Assembly: GCA_039027435.1 (NCBI GenBank)
Contig: JBCCKF010000005.1
Location: 186,001 to 250,000, forward strand
Direction: 5' to 3'
Origin: CALBPI01 sp039027435
GTDB lineage: Bacteria; Pseudomonadota; Gammaproteobacteria; Steroidobacterales; Woeseiaceae
Length of the DNA stretch: 64,000 bases
How positions within the stretch are numbered: the stretch's first letter is position 1; every line of letters starts with the position of its first letter. Positions 50,881 to 59,466 of the stretch are shown piece after piece. Below the pieces are notes generated by a model. It did no database searches. It worked only from the letters and a program-made list of their open reading frames with translations, and was not told where the DNA came from. The translations under genes were made by a program, and so were the position numbers.

Positions 50881-52235
50881 GCGCATCGAGAATTCTCGTT
50901 GTTGATGATGAAGCGGATATTCGAACGCTGATCCAGGAAATTTTGTCCGAGGAAGGCTATGCGGTCACGGTTGCGGCTGACGCGGCCGAGGCACGAGTGG
51001 CGCGCGCATCGGCTGATCCGCACCTTGTGTTACTCGATATCTGGATGCCCGATACCGACGGGATCACGCTGCTGCGTGAGTGGTCTTCGGAGGGCGGTGG
51101 GTTGTGTCCTGTGGTGATGATGTCGGGGCACGGCACGGTGGATACGGCGGTTGAGGCGACGAGACTTGGCGCCGTGGATTTCATCGAGAAGCCGCTGTCG
51201 CTCGCCAAACTCCTGCGCACTGTCGAGCGTGGACTCTCTCAGGGCCAACGCCGGCCGAACACCGAACATCCTTCGCCGCTCATGAGCATTGTTGAACCGG
51301 TCGGGCGCAGCCCGCTGGTCCGACAGCTGCGCGAGCGCGCAACGCAGATTGCACAGCATGACGCCAATGTACTGATCGCCGGAGAACCAGGGAGTGGCAG
51401 AGAAGCGATTGCGCGATACCTGCATGAAAAAGGCGCGGGGCCGGACGCGCCGTTCGTGAGTGTGTCCGCCGGTGCGGTGAGTGCCGACAACGCCGAAGTG
51501 CAACTGTTTGGCGACACCAAGAGCGGACTGCTGGCTCGCGCGGGTGGAGGCATGTTGTTCATTTCGGAGCTGAGTGACCTCGATCCGCAAGTGCAGAAGC
51601 TGCTGGCGGCGACCCTGCAGCAGGGGAGTTTCACGCCAGTTGGTTCGAGCCAGGCAGTGGCGTTTGAAGCGCGTGTCGTTGCGTCGGTACAAGCCGACTA
51701 CGAGCGGGTTGCAGCAGAAGACGGCTTGCGTAGAGACTTGCTCTCTGCGATCAACGTGCTCGGCCTGAAGGTGCCTGCCTTACGAGAATATTCTCAGGAT
51801 GTGCCGGACCTGTTGCGTTACTACGTCGATACACTGGTCGATCAGAAGGGGTTGGAATTCAGGCGTTTCGGTATCGCGGCTCAGAACCGTCTGCGTAACT
51901 ATCCATGGCCTGGCAACCTCGCGTCGCTGCGAAACATGGTGCAGCGTTGCCTGTTGTCCGGTGGTGATGAGGAGGTCTCGCTGCAGGAAATTGAATCCGA
52001 ACTCGCGGTCGCACAGACACCGGTTGAACCCTTGGTGAAGCAGGACCTGTTGGCGCTCCCGCTGCGAGAGGCGCGTGAGCAATTCGAGCGCGCTTACCTC
52101 ACTCAACAGTTGATTTTGTGTGACGGCAAGGTGGGCCAGCTCTCCAAGCGGGTCGGCATGGAGCGTACGCATCTGTATCGCAAGCTGCGCTCGCTGGGTG
52201 TCGACTTTCGCCAGGCAGGCAATAGCGACGATTGA
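50877..52235 (+). CDS. ntrX: NtrX-like response regulator with degenerate AAA+ domain
   Basis: The protein (452 residues) has a receiver domain with the phospho-aspartate D54 (LVLLDIWMPDTDG). The AAA+ part has GEPGSGRE at residues 169-176, so the Walker A lysine is arginine. Walker B reads GGMLFISEL with no DE pair. The GAFTGA loop that contacts sigma-54 is absent (TKSGLLARAGG stands there). A Fis-type HTH ends the protein (GKVGQLSKRVGMERTHLYRK). It probably regulates without sigma-54 activation, as described for NtrX in some alphaproteobacteria. Confidence 0.9.
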   Translation: MSASRILVVDDEADIRTLIQEILSEEGYAVTVAADAAEARVARASADPHLVLLDIWMPDTDGITLLREWSSEGGGLCPVVMMSGHGTVDTAVEATRLGAVDFIEKPLSLAKLLRTVERGLSQGQRRPNTEHPSPLMSIVEPVGRSPLVRQLRERATQIAQHDANVLIAGEPGSGREAIARYLHEKGAGPDAPFVSVSAGAVSADNAEVQLFGDTKSGLLARAGGGMLFISELSDLDPQVQKLLAATLQQGSFTPVGSSQAVAFEARVVASVQADYERVAAEDGLRRDLLSAINVLGLKVPALREYSQDVPDLLRYYVDTLVDQKGLEFRRFGIAAQNRLRNYPWPGNLASLRNMVQRCLLSGGDEEVSLQEIESELAVAQTPVEPLVKQDLLALPLREAREQFERAYLTQQLILCDGKVGQLSKRVGMERTHLYRKLRSLGVDFRQAGNSDD

Positions 52236-52240
52236 GGCCG

Positions 52241-52651
52241 ATGGTCGGTGAAACCAATCTCTCGAGCCTTTTGTCCGAGATGGCTCCCGAGCTCGCGCCG
52301 GCGCCGTTCGTTTTCGCGGCGGTCAACAATCCGTCCGCGGCATTGAGAACCAGTGCATTCATGGTCTGCGAGGAATCAGAGGCGACGACGCTGGTGTTGC
52401 CGGCATCGTTGGCAGATCAGGTCGTCAAGCCGTCGGCGCCTTATGCACGGATCACATTGCGCGTTCATTCCAGTCTGGAGGCGGTTGGTCTCACCGCTAT
52501 CGTTGCTGAGTCACTTCGGGCGGATAATATCCCGGCAAACGTGATCGCCGGGTTCTACCATGACCATGTGTTTGTCCCTTGGGACACACGCGATGCCGCA
52601 CTACGTGCGCTGTTGCGAGTACGAGATCAGTCTCGAGTGTCCAGCGCCTGA
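52241..52651 (+). CDS. ACT-domain-containing protein (DUF2241-like)
   Basis: The protein (136 residues from ATG 52241) shows a tandem ACT-like pattern. The first half has PFVFAAVNNPSA, and the second YARITLRVHSSLEAVGLTAI with NIPANVIAGFYHDHVFVPW, which is typical of DUF2241/ACT proteins. No amino-acid-binding partner is known. It starts 5 nt after the ntrX stop. It overlaps the end of the convergent CapA-like gene by 25 nt. A link to nitrogen or amino-acid sensing is only suggested by the neighbours. Confidence 0.82.
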   Translation: MVGETNLSSLLSEMAPELAPAPFVFAAVNNPSAALRTSAFMVCEESEATTLVLPASLADQVVKPSAPYARITLRVHSSLEAVGLTAIVAESLRADNIPANVIAGFYHDHVFVPWDTRDAALRALLRVRDQSRVSSA

Positions 52652-53811
52652 ACGGCTGTTCGAACCTCGCGACGCTCGGCAACGGACAGCGCCCCTGTGG
52701 CAGAGATGGCAATGCCGGGAGTGCCGAAATCACTGATCGATAAGCGCCGAACCTCGCGGATCGCTCGAAGGGATGGGTCGAGAGTTGGTCCAGCAGGCCG
52801 GACTTGGTGAGTGGCAATCAGCTCGCCTTCAATGAAGGCGCCGGTGCCATCGACGGTCGTGACGAGGATTGGGGCGACCCCTTTTAGTCCAGCGACGCTG
52901 ATCCCGTAGTAGGTTGCGAAGTTGCCGAGACTGTAAGCGATGAGACGCCCCTTGTAGCGCTCCATGGCCCGCACAATGTGAGGTCCGTGGCCGAGCACCA
53001 GATCCGCACCCGAATCGACCATCGCACGCGCAAAAACCACGACGTCACCGCGGGGTTCGTTGTAGTAGGTCTCTTCGGCGAACGGAATGTGAAGTGCGCC
53101 GAGTCCTTCTGCACCACCGTGAAAGCTCACAATGACGATGTCGTTCGTGCTGGCGAGTTCCGCCACGCGAAACGCGGCATCGACAACATCGAGCATACTG
53201 AACGAGTTCTTGGTGACTGCGAACGCAATCATGGCGACACTGAGATCGTTCACCTGCCACGAAGCGACGTCGCCAACCCGGCCCGAATGGTGGATGCCGA
53301 AGCGATCCAGCGTTGCCATGGTCATGTCACGTCCTTCCTCACCGAAGTCGCGGGCATGGTTATTGGCGAGGCTCATGACATCGAAGCCTGCGGCGGCCAG
53401 ATGCGCAGCGTAGCGAGTCGGCGATCGAAACAGATAACAGGCGCTCGGGTTGCTGCAGCGTTTACCCGGTTCGCCGCCATCGACCAGCACACCCTCCAAA
53501 TTGCCAAAGGCGATATCGGCATTGGTGAGCACCGGCGTAACGGCATTGAGGAAGCCGACGCCATCGTCATCCGGTAGCCGGTTTTCCGGGTAGTCGGTAC
53601 CCAGCATGATGTCGCCAACCGCAGCGACGGTCAGCCGCAGAGCTCGAGGATCCGGGCGTTCCGGTTCGGGTGGTGGAGGCGGTGGTTCAGCCACTACTTC
53701 CTGCACGACAACTGCTTCGGCAACTTCAGGCGCGGGTTCCGAAGATGGTGCCGCGCAGCCGGTGAGTACCAGCGCTGCGAGTGCGACAGCGGCACACGCG
53801 TTACTCCGCAC
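52627..53811 (-). CDS. CapA-family lipoprotein (poly-gamma-glutamate type phosphoesterase fold)
   Basis: The protein (394 residues from GTG 53809-53811) has a lipobox (ALVLTGC, C19), a proline-rich linker, and a metallophosphatase fold of the CapA family. Motifs are VAAVGDIMLG, FGNLEGVL, SLANNHARDFG, VSFHGG and LGHGPHIVRA. CapA proteins act in poly-gamma-glutamate capsule assembly, but many family members occur without capsule genes, as here. An earlier start at 53865 would overlap the SPOR gene by 65 nt. The function in this organism is unknown. Confidence 0.87.
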   Translation of the reverse strand: MRSNACAAVALAALVLTGCAAPSSEPAPEVAEAVVVQEVVAEPPPPPPEPERPDPRALRLTVAAVGDIMLGTDYPENRLPDDDGVGFLNAVTPVLTNADIAFGNLEGVLVDGGEPGKRCSNPSACYLFRSPTRYAAHLAAAGFDVMSLANNHARDFGEEGRDMTMATLDRFGIHHSGRVGDVASWQVNDLSVAMIAFAVTKNSFSMLDVVDAAFRVAELASTNDIVIVSFHGGAEGLGALHIPFAEETYYNEPRGDVVVFARAMVDSGADLVLGHGPHIVRAMERYKGRLIAYSLGNFATYYGISVAGLKGVAPILVTTVDGTGAFIEGELIATHQVRPAGPTLDPSLRAIREVRRLSISDFGTPGIAISATGALSVAERREVRTAVQALDTRD

Positions 53812-54388
53812 GTTTTCGAACCTGATGCTCGATGTTGTCGGCCGCCAAGCGTCGACGGTAGTCATTCACTTGGTCCGGGCTGTTCACGGGACCAATGATT
53901 ACCCGGTGGAACTTCTGATCTCGAACCTGCGCGATTTGAATCTGTACCGGCATATTGAGCATCGTCACTCTGGCGCGCATGCTGTCGGCATCGTCGCGAT
54001 TCTGGAACGCGCCCGCCTGGATAATGTAGGTGCCGGGTTCCGAAATCTCGGTCAAGGGTCTTCGCGGTCCGAGAGATTCGGTCGCAGGAACATCGACCTG
54101 ATCGTCGGTCAGCAGTTCATAGAAATCATACTCGGCGCCTGTGACTTCCAGTGGCTTCACGACGATTTCCGGAGTCTCGCTAGCGGGTTCTGTTTGCGCG
54201 CGTGTTTCCGGTGCAGTCGCTGTAGTTTCCGCCGCCACGTTGCTACGGCGCAATTCTGGCAGACCGTAGATCCAAACGAACAGCGCTATGGTGATGCCGG
54301 CGCCGAAGCCAGCAAACAACGATCCCCAGTGCGGGCCGCTTGGCTTCTTGCGACTCCGGGTGCTGCCGGCGCGCCTTCGCTTCGCCAC
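53801..54388 (-). CDS. SPOR-domain membrane protein
   Basis: The protein (195 residues from GTG 54386-54388) has a basic cytoplasmic N terminus, one membrane segment at about residues 20-42, an acidic linker and a C-terminal SPOR domain (TYIIQAGAFQNRDDADSMRA and FHRVIIGPVNSPD). SPOR binds denuded glycan at the division septum, as in FtsN. Its location directly after argS is typical for FtsN-like genes in gammaproteobacteria. It overlaps the CapA gene by 11 nt. Confidence 0.9.
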   Translation of the reverse strand: MAKRRRAGSTRSRKKPSGPHWGSLFAGFGAGITIALFVWIYGLPELRRSNVAAETTATAPETRAQTEPASETPEIVVKPLEVTGAEYDFYELLTDDQVDVPATESLGPRRPLTEISEPGTYIIQAGAFQNRDDADSMRARVTMLNMPVQIQIAQVRDQKFHRVIIGPVNSPDQVNDYRRRLAADNIEHQVRKRAE

Positions 54389-54389
54389 G

Positions 54390-56144
54390 CTACATGCGCT
54401 CCGGAGCGCTGACGCCAAGAATGGAGAGCCCGTTTTGCAGCACAACGCGTACCGCGGCGATCAGTGTCAATCGACGGTTTCTTACCGGCGCTTCGTCTTC
54501 CAGAATCTTGTCGCTGTTGTTGTAGTAGCTGTGCAGCTCTGCTGCCAGGTCGCGCAGGTAGTTCACCAGGATATGCGGCGCACGCTTGTCGGCCGCACCA
54601 ACGATGATGTCTCCAAATCGATCCAGGCTTTGCAACAACGCAATCTCGTAGCTGTCGTTCAGTTCTGGCAAACCGGCGATCCCGGCATCCTGATCCCAGG
54701 TAAGCGACTGCTCCGCCAGCTCACGGAAAATTTTGGCGATCCGTGCGTGTGCGTACTGGATGTAGTAGACCGGATTGTCTTTGGTATTGGACTTCGCGAG
54801 CTCGAGGTCGAAATCGAGCGGCTGGTCGTGACTGCGCATAATGTAGAACAGCCGTGCCGCATCATTCCCGACTTCCTTGCGAAGGTCGCGCAGTGTCACA
54901 AAGTTGCCCGATCGCGTACCCATGGCGACCTTGTCGCCACCACGATACAGACTCACGAACTGAATAAGCTGAACATCCAGACTGTCGCCCGGCTCACCCA
55001 TGGCGACCAGCCCCGCGCGCACTCGCGCCACGTAGCCGTGGTGGTCTGAGCCAAGGACGTCGAGCAGGACGTCGAAACCGCGCCGTCGCTTGTTCAGGTG
55101 GTAAGCGATATCGGAGGCAAAATAGGTGGACTTGCCATTATCACGCACCACAACGCGGTCTTTTTCATCGTCGAAATCGGTGGCGCGAAACCACAATGCG
55201 CCCTGCTTTTCGTAGACCACGTCGTTCTTGCGCAACGCATCGAGTGCGACGTCAAGCGCATCGCCGGTGGTCAGGCTAGCCTCGGAGAAGAAGGCGTCCG
55301 GTGTCACCCCGAACTCGGCAAGATCATCGCGGATATCATCCAGGATCGCGTCTTTGGCGAACGCGCGAAGTGTGCCGAAAGATGCCCCCCAGTGCCGCTC
55401 GGCATTGTCAATCAAGGCATCGACGTACGCTTCCTTACGATCGTCGTCAGCATCTTCGGGTGTATCGTCGAGCAAGGCAGCGGCGCTGACTGCTGGCGCG
55501 CCGTGTTGCTCTAGCCAGTCTGAGGCAATGTCCTGAATATAGCTTCCTCGGTAACCGGCAGCCGGCAGCTCTATGTCGCTTCCACTTTCCTGCAGCGCAC
55601 GGACAAGTGTGCTGACAGCAAGTATGTCCATTTGCCGGCCGGCATCATTGACGTAGTACTCCTCGTGCACATCATGCCCAGCGCGGCGCAAAAGGTTCGC
55701 AAGGGTCGCGCCATAAGCCGCGTGGCGGCCGTGTCCAACGTGCAGCGGACCAGTCGGATTCGCCGACACATACTCTACGAGGTAGCGCTGTCGCAGAGGC
55801 GCAGTGAGTTCCGGGAAGGTCGGGCCTTGTTCGATAATCTGAGCCACGACCGCGGTCGACTGGTTCGCAGTCAAAAAGAAGTTCAGGAAACCGGGACCGG
55901 CGATTTCGACTTTGTCGACATCGCTGTGCGCGGGCAGTGCGTCGATCAGCGCTGCGGCAATATTGCGCGGGTTGTCGCGCAAGGGGCGTGCAAGCTGCAT
56001 CGCGAGGTTGCTCGCAAAATCACCATGTTGCTGATCGCGGGTGCGACTCAGCTCGACCGCTGGCAGCTCGGCGGTAGATACATCTCTGGCCTCCGCGACA
56101 TGGTCGCGAGCAGCGCTCAACAACTCGATGATGGTCTCTTTCAC
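54390..56144 (-). CDS. argS: Arginyl-tRNA synthetase
   Basis: The enzyme (584 residues) charges tRNA-Arg. The N-terminal add-on domain is followed by VEYVSANPTGPLHVGHGRHA (HIGH-type) and the catalytic core. KMSKS is replaced by a VAMGTRSGNF-type loop, as is normal for ArgRS. The C-terminal anticodon-binding part ends VLQNGLSILGVSAPERM. The start is GTG at 56142-56144 with AGGAG 6 nt upstream. It is followed by the SPOR gene after 1 nt, and preceded by priA with a 60-nt gap. Confidence 0.97.
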   Translation of the reverse strand: MKETIIELLSAARDHVAEARDVSTAELPAVELSRTRDQQHGDFASNLAMQLARPLRDNPRNIAAALIDALPAHSDVDKVEIAGPGFLNFFLTANQSTAVVAQIIEQGPTFPELTAPLRQRYLVEYVSANPTGPLHVGHGRHAAYGATLANLLRRAGHDVHEEYYVNDAGRQMDILAVSTLVRALQESGSDIELPAAGYRGSYIQDIASDWLEQHGAPAVSAAALLDDTPEDADDDRKEAYVDALIDNAERHWGASFGTLRAFAKDAILDDIRDDLAEFGVTPDAFFSEASLTTGDALDVALDALRKNDVVYEKQGALWFRATDFDDEKDRVVVRDNGKSTYFASDIAYHLNKRRRGFDVLLDVLGSDHHGYVARVRAGLVAMGEPGDSLDVQLIQFVSLYRGGDKVAMGTRSGNFVTLRDLRKEVGNDAARLFYIMRSHDQPLDFDLELAKSNTKDNPVYYIQYAHARIAKIFRELAEQSLTWDQDAGIAGLPELNDSYEIALLQSLDRFGDIIVGAADKRAPHILVNYLRDLAAELHSYYNNSDKILEDEAPVRNRRLTLIAAVRVVLQNGLSILGVSAPERM

Positions 56145-56204
56145 TCGGCACTCCTAGGCAAGCGCGGCAGTGTAACGCGCCCTAGCGAATTTGTGCAGCG
56201 ATGC

Positions 56205-58406
56205 TTAGATGTCCTGTTGTGGATCAACATCGAGCGACCACCGCACGTCGTGGTCTTCCCGCCGTGATGCTAGCCAGGAGGTCAGTTGATCGAGGCTCGC
56301 CTGCAAAGATCGGCGTTCGGCCGCCTGCAATAGCAGGCGATAGCGGTAACGATTTTGACGTCTCAGCATCGCTGCAGGGGCGGGGCCGAGCACCTGCACG
56401 TTCTCGGCGTTCACGGCAGCACCAGCGGCCCGCAAATATTGCACAACACGTTGCTCGGTCTTGGCTGCAGCGTGCAAGACCGCGAGGTGCATATACGGCG
56501 GCCATGCGGCCTTGCGGCGCTCGTCCAGTGCAGCCTCGGCGAACGCCGGGTAACCCTCCGTCGCCAAGGTGGCGAGCAGAGGATGGTGGGGAAACGCGGT
56601 CTGCACCAGAACCTCACCGGGCTCATCGGCTCGACCCGCGCGACCTGCAACCTGAACCAGCGACTGAGCGAGACGTTCACTTGCGCGCAGGTCGCTTGCA
56701 AAGAATCCTTGATCGAGGTTGACGATGATGACCAGCGTGACATTCGGCAAGTGGTGTCCCTTGGCTAGCATTTGAGTGCCGATCAGGATCGAGAGTCGCC
56801 CGGCACGCGCGTCTTCGAGCACCGTCTCGAGTGCGCCGCGATTGCTCATGGTGTCCGAGTCGATACGCGCGATGTTGTATTCCGAAAACGTAGACCGCAA
56901 CGCATGCTCTACACGTTCCGTACCTTCGCCGAGTGGCTTGAGCAGCGCGCCGCAAACGGTGCAACCGGATGGTATCGCTTCGCGGTGACCGCAATGGTGG
57001 CACTGCAGTCGACCGGCGCTCTGGTGCACGGTCATGTGCGCATCGCAATTTGAGCACTCAGCGATATGTCCACAATTGGTGCAGATCAGCGTTGGCGCGT
57101 AGCCCCGACGATTGATGTAGACCAGCACCTGTTTGCCACGCTCCAGGTGTGCTCGCATGGCATCGATGGCTGGTTGTGCAAGTCCATCGATCACGTTGAA
57201 GCGGTTCATGTCGATGACAGACAGGCGCGGCGGGCGCGCATTGCCCGCGCGGCGCGTCAGTCGCAGGTGCTGATATCGCCCGGCTTTCGCATTCGCCAGT
57301 GTTTCGAGAGCAGGGGTCGCGCTGCCAAGCACGATCGGTACATCAGCGTCGCTCGCTCGCCAAACCGCTAAATCACGGGCGTGATATCGAAACCCCTCGT
57401 GTTGCTTTAGCGAGCTGTCGTGCTCTTCATCAACAATAAATAGTCGCGGATTGCAAAGCGGCAGAAATACCCCCGAGCGTGTTGCGATAAACAGCTGTCG
57501 GGTGCCGTTGCGAGCCGAGAGCCATGCCATCGCGCGCTCTCGCTCCGACAAGCCGCTGTGAAAGAGCGTCGGTTTAACGCCGAGTCGACTTGCGATTCGG
57601 CGAGCTAGCTGTGGGGTCAAACTAATTTCAGGTACGAGCAACAAGACCTGCCCACCATCTGCCAGCACCTTCGCAATCGCGGTCAGATAGACCTCTGTCT
57701 TGCCGCTGCCGGTGACCCCGTCGAGCAGGAAACTGGAAAACCCCTTGGCGTCGAGAATCGCGCCCACAGCGTTGGTCTGTTCGTCGTTGAGCGCCGGACC
57801 GGGTTCGGGTGGCGTAGTCTGCGCCGGCGCGAACGGAATCCGCCGCGTCTCGACGATCCAGCCTCGCTCCTTTAACGGGTTGCGCAGGCGACGCCATTGG
57901 GTGCCCAGTAAACTGTCCAGACTCGTCTCATCGAGCGGATGCTTCTTGTCTTGCAACGCACCCAATAATGCAGCCTGCACCGGTGCGCGCTTCTCGAGAC
58001 TCTCATCGTTGGCGCCAAGACCGATCTCAGTGATGGACCAGTGGCTTTGCTCGAGCGCTGCATCGCTACCGCCTCGCAACAGGCCAGGCAATGCAGCCGC
58101 GAAGACCTCTCCGGGTGGGTGGTGATAATAGCGAGCTGCGAATTCGAGCATCCGCATGGTCGATGCGTCGATCAACGGCTGTTCGTCGACGCATCCAGAC
58201 ACGGTTTTGAGGTCGCCCTTGTGACTCGCGGTACCGACCTTGTGGCTCCAAACCAGACCGATCAGATTTCGCCTTCCAAAACTGACGCGCACCCGCGTTC
58301 CCGCAGCCGGCGCGGGACTAGGCGCGAGATAATCAAAAGTCTGATTTAGCGGGACATCCACAACCACGGGGATTGCGCGGCCCTTATCCCCTTGTTTTTC
58401 CTTCAA
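56205..58406 (-). CDS. priA: Primosomal protein N' (PriA helicase)
   Basis: The helicase (733 residues) restarts replication forks. Motifs are DGVTGSGKTEVYL (Walker A), the DEEH box in LFIVDEEHDSSLKQHEGFRYHARD, and eight zinc-binding cysteines in CTNCGHIAECSNCDAHM and CHHCGHREAIPSGCTVC. VLIGTQMLAKGHHLPNVTLV is also typical. The start is tentatively TTG at 58404-58406. A GTG at 58367 (VVVDVPLNQTFDYL) would suit relatives about as well. A perfect DnaA box lies upstream. It is followed by argS. Confidence 0.93.
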   Translation of the reverse strand: MKEKQGDKGRAIPVVVDVPLNQTFDYLAPSPAPAAGTRVRVSFGRRNLIGLVWSHKVGTASHKGDLKTVSGCVDEQPLIDASTMRMLEFAARYYHHPPGEVFAAALPGLLRGGSDAALEQSHWSITEIGLGANDESLEKRAPVQAALLGALQDKKHPLDETSLDSLLGTQWRRLRNPLKERGWIVETRRIPFAPAQTTPPEPGPALNDEQTNAVGAILDAKGFSSFLLDGVTGSGKTEVYLTAIAKVLADGGQVLLLVPEISLTPQLARRIASRLGVKPTLFHSGLSERERAMAWLSARNGTRQLFIATRSGVFLPLCNPRLFIVDEEHDSSLKQHEGFRYHARDLAVWRASDADVPIVLGSATPALETLANAKAGRYQHLRLTRRAGNARPPRLSVIDMNRFNVIDGLAQPAIDAMRAHLERGKQVLVYINRRGYAPTLICTNCGHIAECSNCDAHMTVHQSAGRLQCHHCGHREAIPSGCTVCGALLKPLGEGTERVEHALRSTFSEYNIARIDSDTMSNRGALETVLEDARAGRLSILIGTQMLAKGHHLPNVTLVIIVNLDQGFFASDLRASERLAQSLVQVAGRAGRADEPGEVLVQTAFPHHPLLATLATEGYPAFAEAALDERRKAAWPPYMHLAVLHAAAKTEQRVVQYLRAAGAAVNAENVQVLGPAPAAMLRRQNRYRYRLLLQAAERRSLQASLDQLTSWLASRREDHDVRWSLDVDPQQDI

Positions 58407-58419
58407 TCGTTGTGAAACC

Positions 58420-58440
58420 TGTGGATAAGTCTGTGGATTG
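58420..58440 (-). promoter_or_regulatory. DnaA box and near copy upstream of priA
   Basis: TGTGGATAA at 58420-58428 is the exact reverse complement of the DnaA box TTATCCACA. A second site, TGTGGATTG at 58432-58440, departs at two positions. They lie 14 nt upstream of the priA TTG start, in a candidate priA control region. Only one clear box is present, so an origin is not implied. Confidence 0.55.
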
Positions 58441-58575
58441 TGTGTGGCAATGCCCGCTCCCGGTGCAACGAGCCAAACCGCTATTTCGCCGGACTCAGGG
58501 TCAAAACAACAAAAAAGCTATATTTTTTAGAAACTTGAGTTCTGCGACGGAATTTTGACCAAATATCCCCGTCTG

Positions 58576-58589
58576 TCACAAAAGTGTGA
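58576..58589 (+). promoter_or_regulatory. TCACA-TGTGA inverted repeat
   Basis: TCACA (58576-58580) and TGTGA (58585-58589) are a perfect inverted repeat with a 4-nt spacer AAAG. The half-sites match CRP half-sites but in the reversed order (CRP uses TGTGA-N6-TCACA). A different regulator is more likely if the site is real. Confidence 0.4.
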
Positions 58590-58594
58590 TTCGT

Positions 58595-58616
58595 TGTGTG
58601 TATAACTCGTCACACA
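58595..58616 (+). promoter_or_regulatory. TGTGTG-CACACA inverted repeat around a TATAAC
   Basis: TGTGTG (58595-58600) and CACACA (58611-58616) flank TATAACTCGT (58601-58610). TATAAC resembles a -10 element, so a promoter may lie under this repeat. It has a layout like an operator, but no nearby regulator gene is seen. Confidence 0.4.
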
Positions 58617-58713
58617 GGAATCGCTCCAGAGCGAACCCGATGGAGCAAGACTCAGACCCGGTTGGGCATTATGGCATGGCCGAACCGGTTCAAGGAACGG
58701 CGCTCCGGATGAC

Positions 58714-58743
58714 TTGACGCGGTTCCGTGGGCTCTGATTTTAT
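58714..58743 (+). promoter_or_regulatory. Putative promoter of the HNH gene
   Basis: TTGACG (58714-58719) matches five of six -35 bases. After an 18-nt spacer, TTTTAT (58738-58743) matches four of six -10 bases. Transcription would start about 45 nt before the HNH ATG. Confidence 0.45.
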
Positions 58744-58794
58744 TGGTGTCAGAGCATAGAGTCTGGTCACAAGTCGTTAACGCGAGGCGAACCG

Positions 58795-59433
58795 ATGACG
58801 CAAACACCGGTAGGTCCCGGTTTGGGACAGCAGGTACTCCGTACGGATGTGGCGGGTATGCCGCTCGAGTGGATCGATTATCGAGAGGCAGCGCGGCTCT
58901 ATCACATGGGTCAGGTTGCCTATGCCTGCGGCTCACACCTGTACACACTCAGGGGTGGTTACAGCGGTCGGGATGGCTCGCGCAGCATCGTTGAGGTTAA
59001 TTCGATTATCGCCACGCTCGGCGCCCACCAAGGGCTGGCCGAGAAGCGCCATGCTTACACGCCCCCGTTGAATAACCGAACGCTATTCAAGCGTGATGCG
59101 AACATCTGTCTTTATTGCGGTGGGCGTTTCGCCAACAGCGAGCTTACGCGCGATCACATAACGCCGATTTCCCAACAGGGAGAGGATCGTTGGACCAATG
59201 TCGCCACTGCCTGCCGGCGGTGCAATAACCACAAAGGCGGTAGAACGCCGGAGCAGGCGGGTATGGAGCTGATCGCAGTGCCGTTCACGCCGACCTACGC
59301 GGAGTACATTTTCCTGAAGGGCCGCCGAGTGCTGGCAGACCAGATGGAGTATTTGCTCGCACACTTCCCCCGGTCCAGTCCGCTGCACAAACGCGTGATG
59401 GAACATCTCCAGGACGGAGGCAAGTACCTCTGA
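58795..59433 (+). CDS. HNH endonuclease-family protein
   Basis: The protein (212 residues) has an HNH nuclease domain near residues 100-145. The zinc pairs are CLYCGG and CRRCNN, and the catalytic RDHITPISQQGE and WTNVATACRRC segments are intact. A 95-residue N-terminal region (LEWIDYREAARLYHMGQVAY) precedes it. Homologues are chromosomal genes of unknown function in gammaproteobacteria, not tied to restriction systems. An ATG with CGAGGCG upstream is the start. The next gene is 33 nt away. Cleavage of DNA is inferred from the domain. Confidence 0.88.
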   Translation: MTQTPVGPGLGQQVLRTDVAGMPLEWIDYREAARLYHMGQVAYACGSHLYTLRGGYSGRDGSRSIVEVNSIIATLGAHQGLAEKRHAYTPPLNNRTLFKRDANICLYCGGRFANSELTRDHITPISQQGEDRWTNVATACRRCNNHKGGRTPEQAGMELIAVPFTPTYAEYIFLKGRRVLADQMEYLLAHFPRSSPLHKRVMEHLQDGGKYL

Positions 59434-59466
59434 CGCCGGGGCCCTACCTCGGTACACTCCGAGGTC

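Larger units (their letters stand above)
58407..58794. other. 388-nt non-coding region between priA and the HNH gene
   Basis: This is the only stretch over 300 nt without a gene. It holds a DnaA box (58420-58428), TGTGGA/TGTGTG repeats, two TGTGA-like inverted repeats (58576-58616), an AT-rich block with AAAAAGCTATATTTTTTAG (58510-58528), and a promoter for the HNH gene at 58714-58743. I see no stable RNA gene. Confidence 0.6.

Noticed and set aside
52627..53811. Capsule synthesis locus
   Set aside because: Only a CapA-like gene is present, without CapB or CapC-type partners.
58420..58440. A replication origin
   Set aside because: Only one exact DnaA box and one poor copy are present, and there is no AT-rich unwinding region or dnaA gene beside them.
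58576..58589. CRP binding site
   Set aside because: The half-sites are in the inverted order TCACA-TGTGA with a 4-nt spacer, unlike the CRP consensus.
58795..59433. Restriction-modification or toxin system
   Set aside because: The HNH gene has no methyltransferase, antitoxin or defence neighbours, and its homologues are common chromosomal genes.
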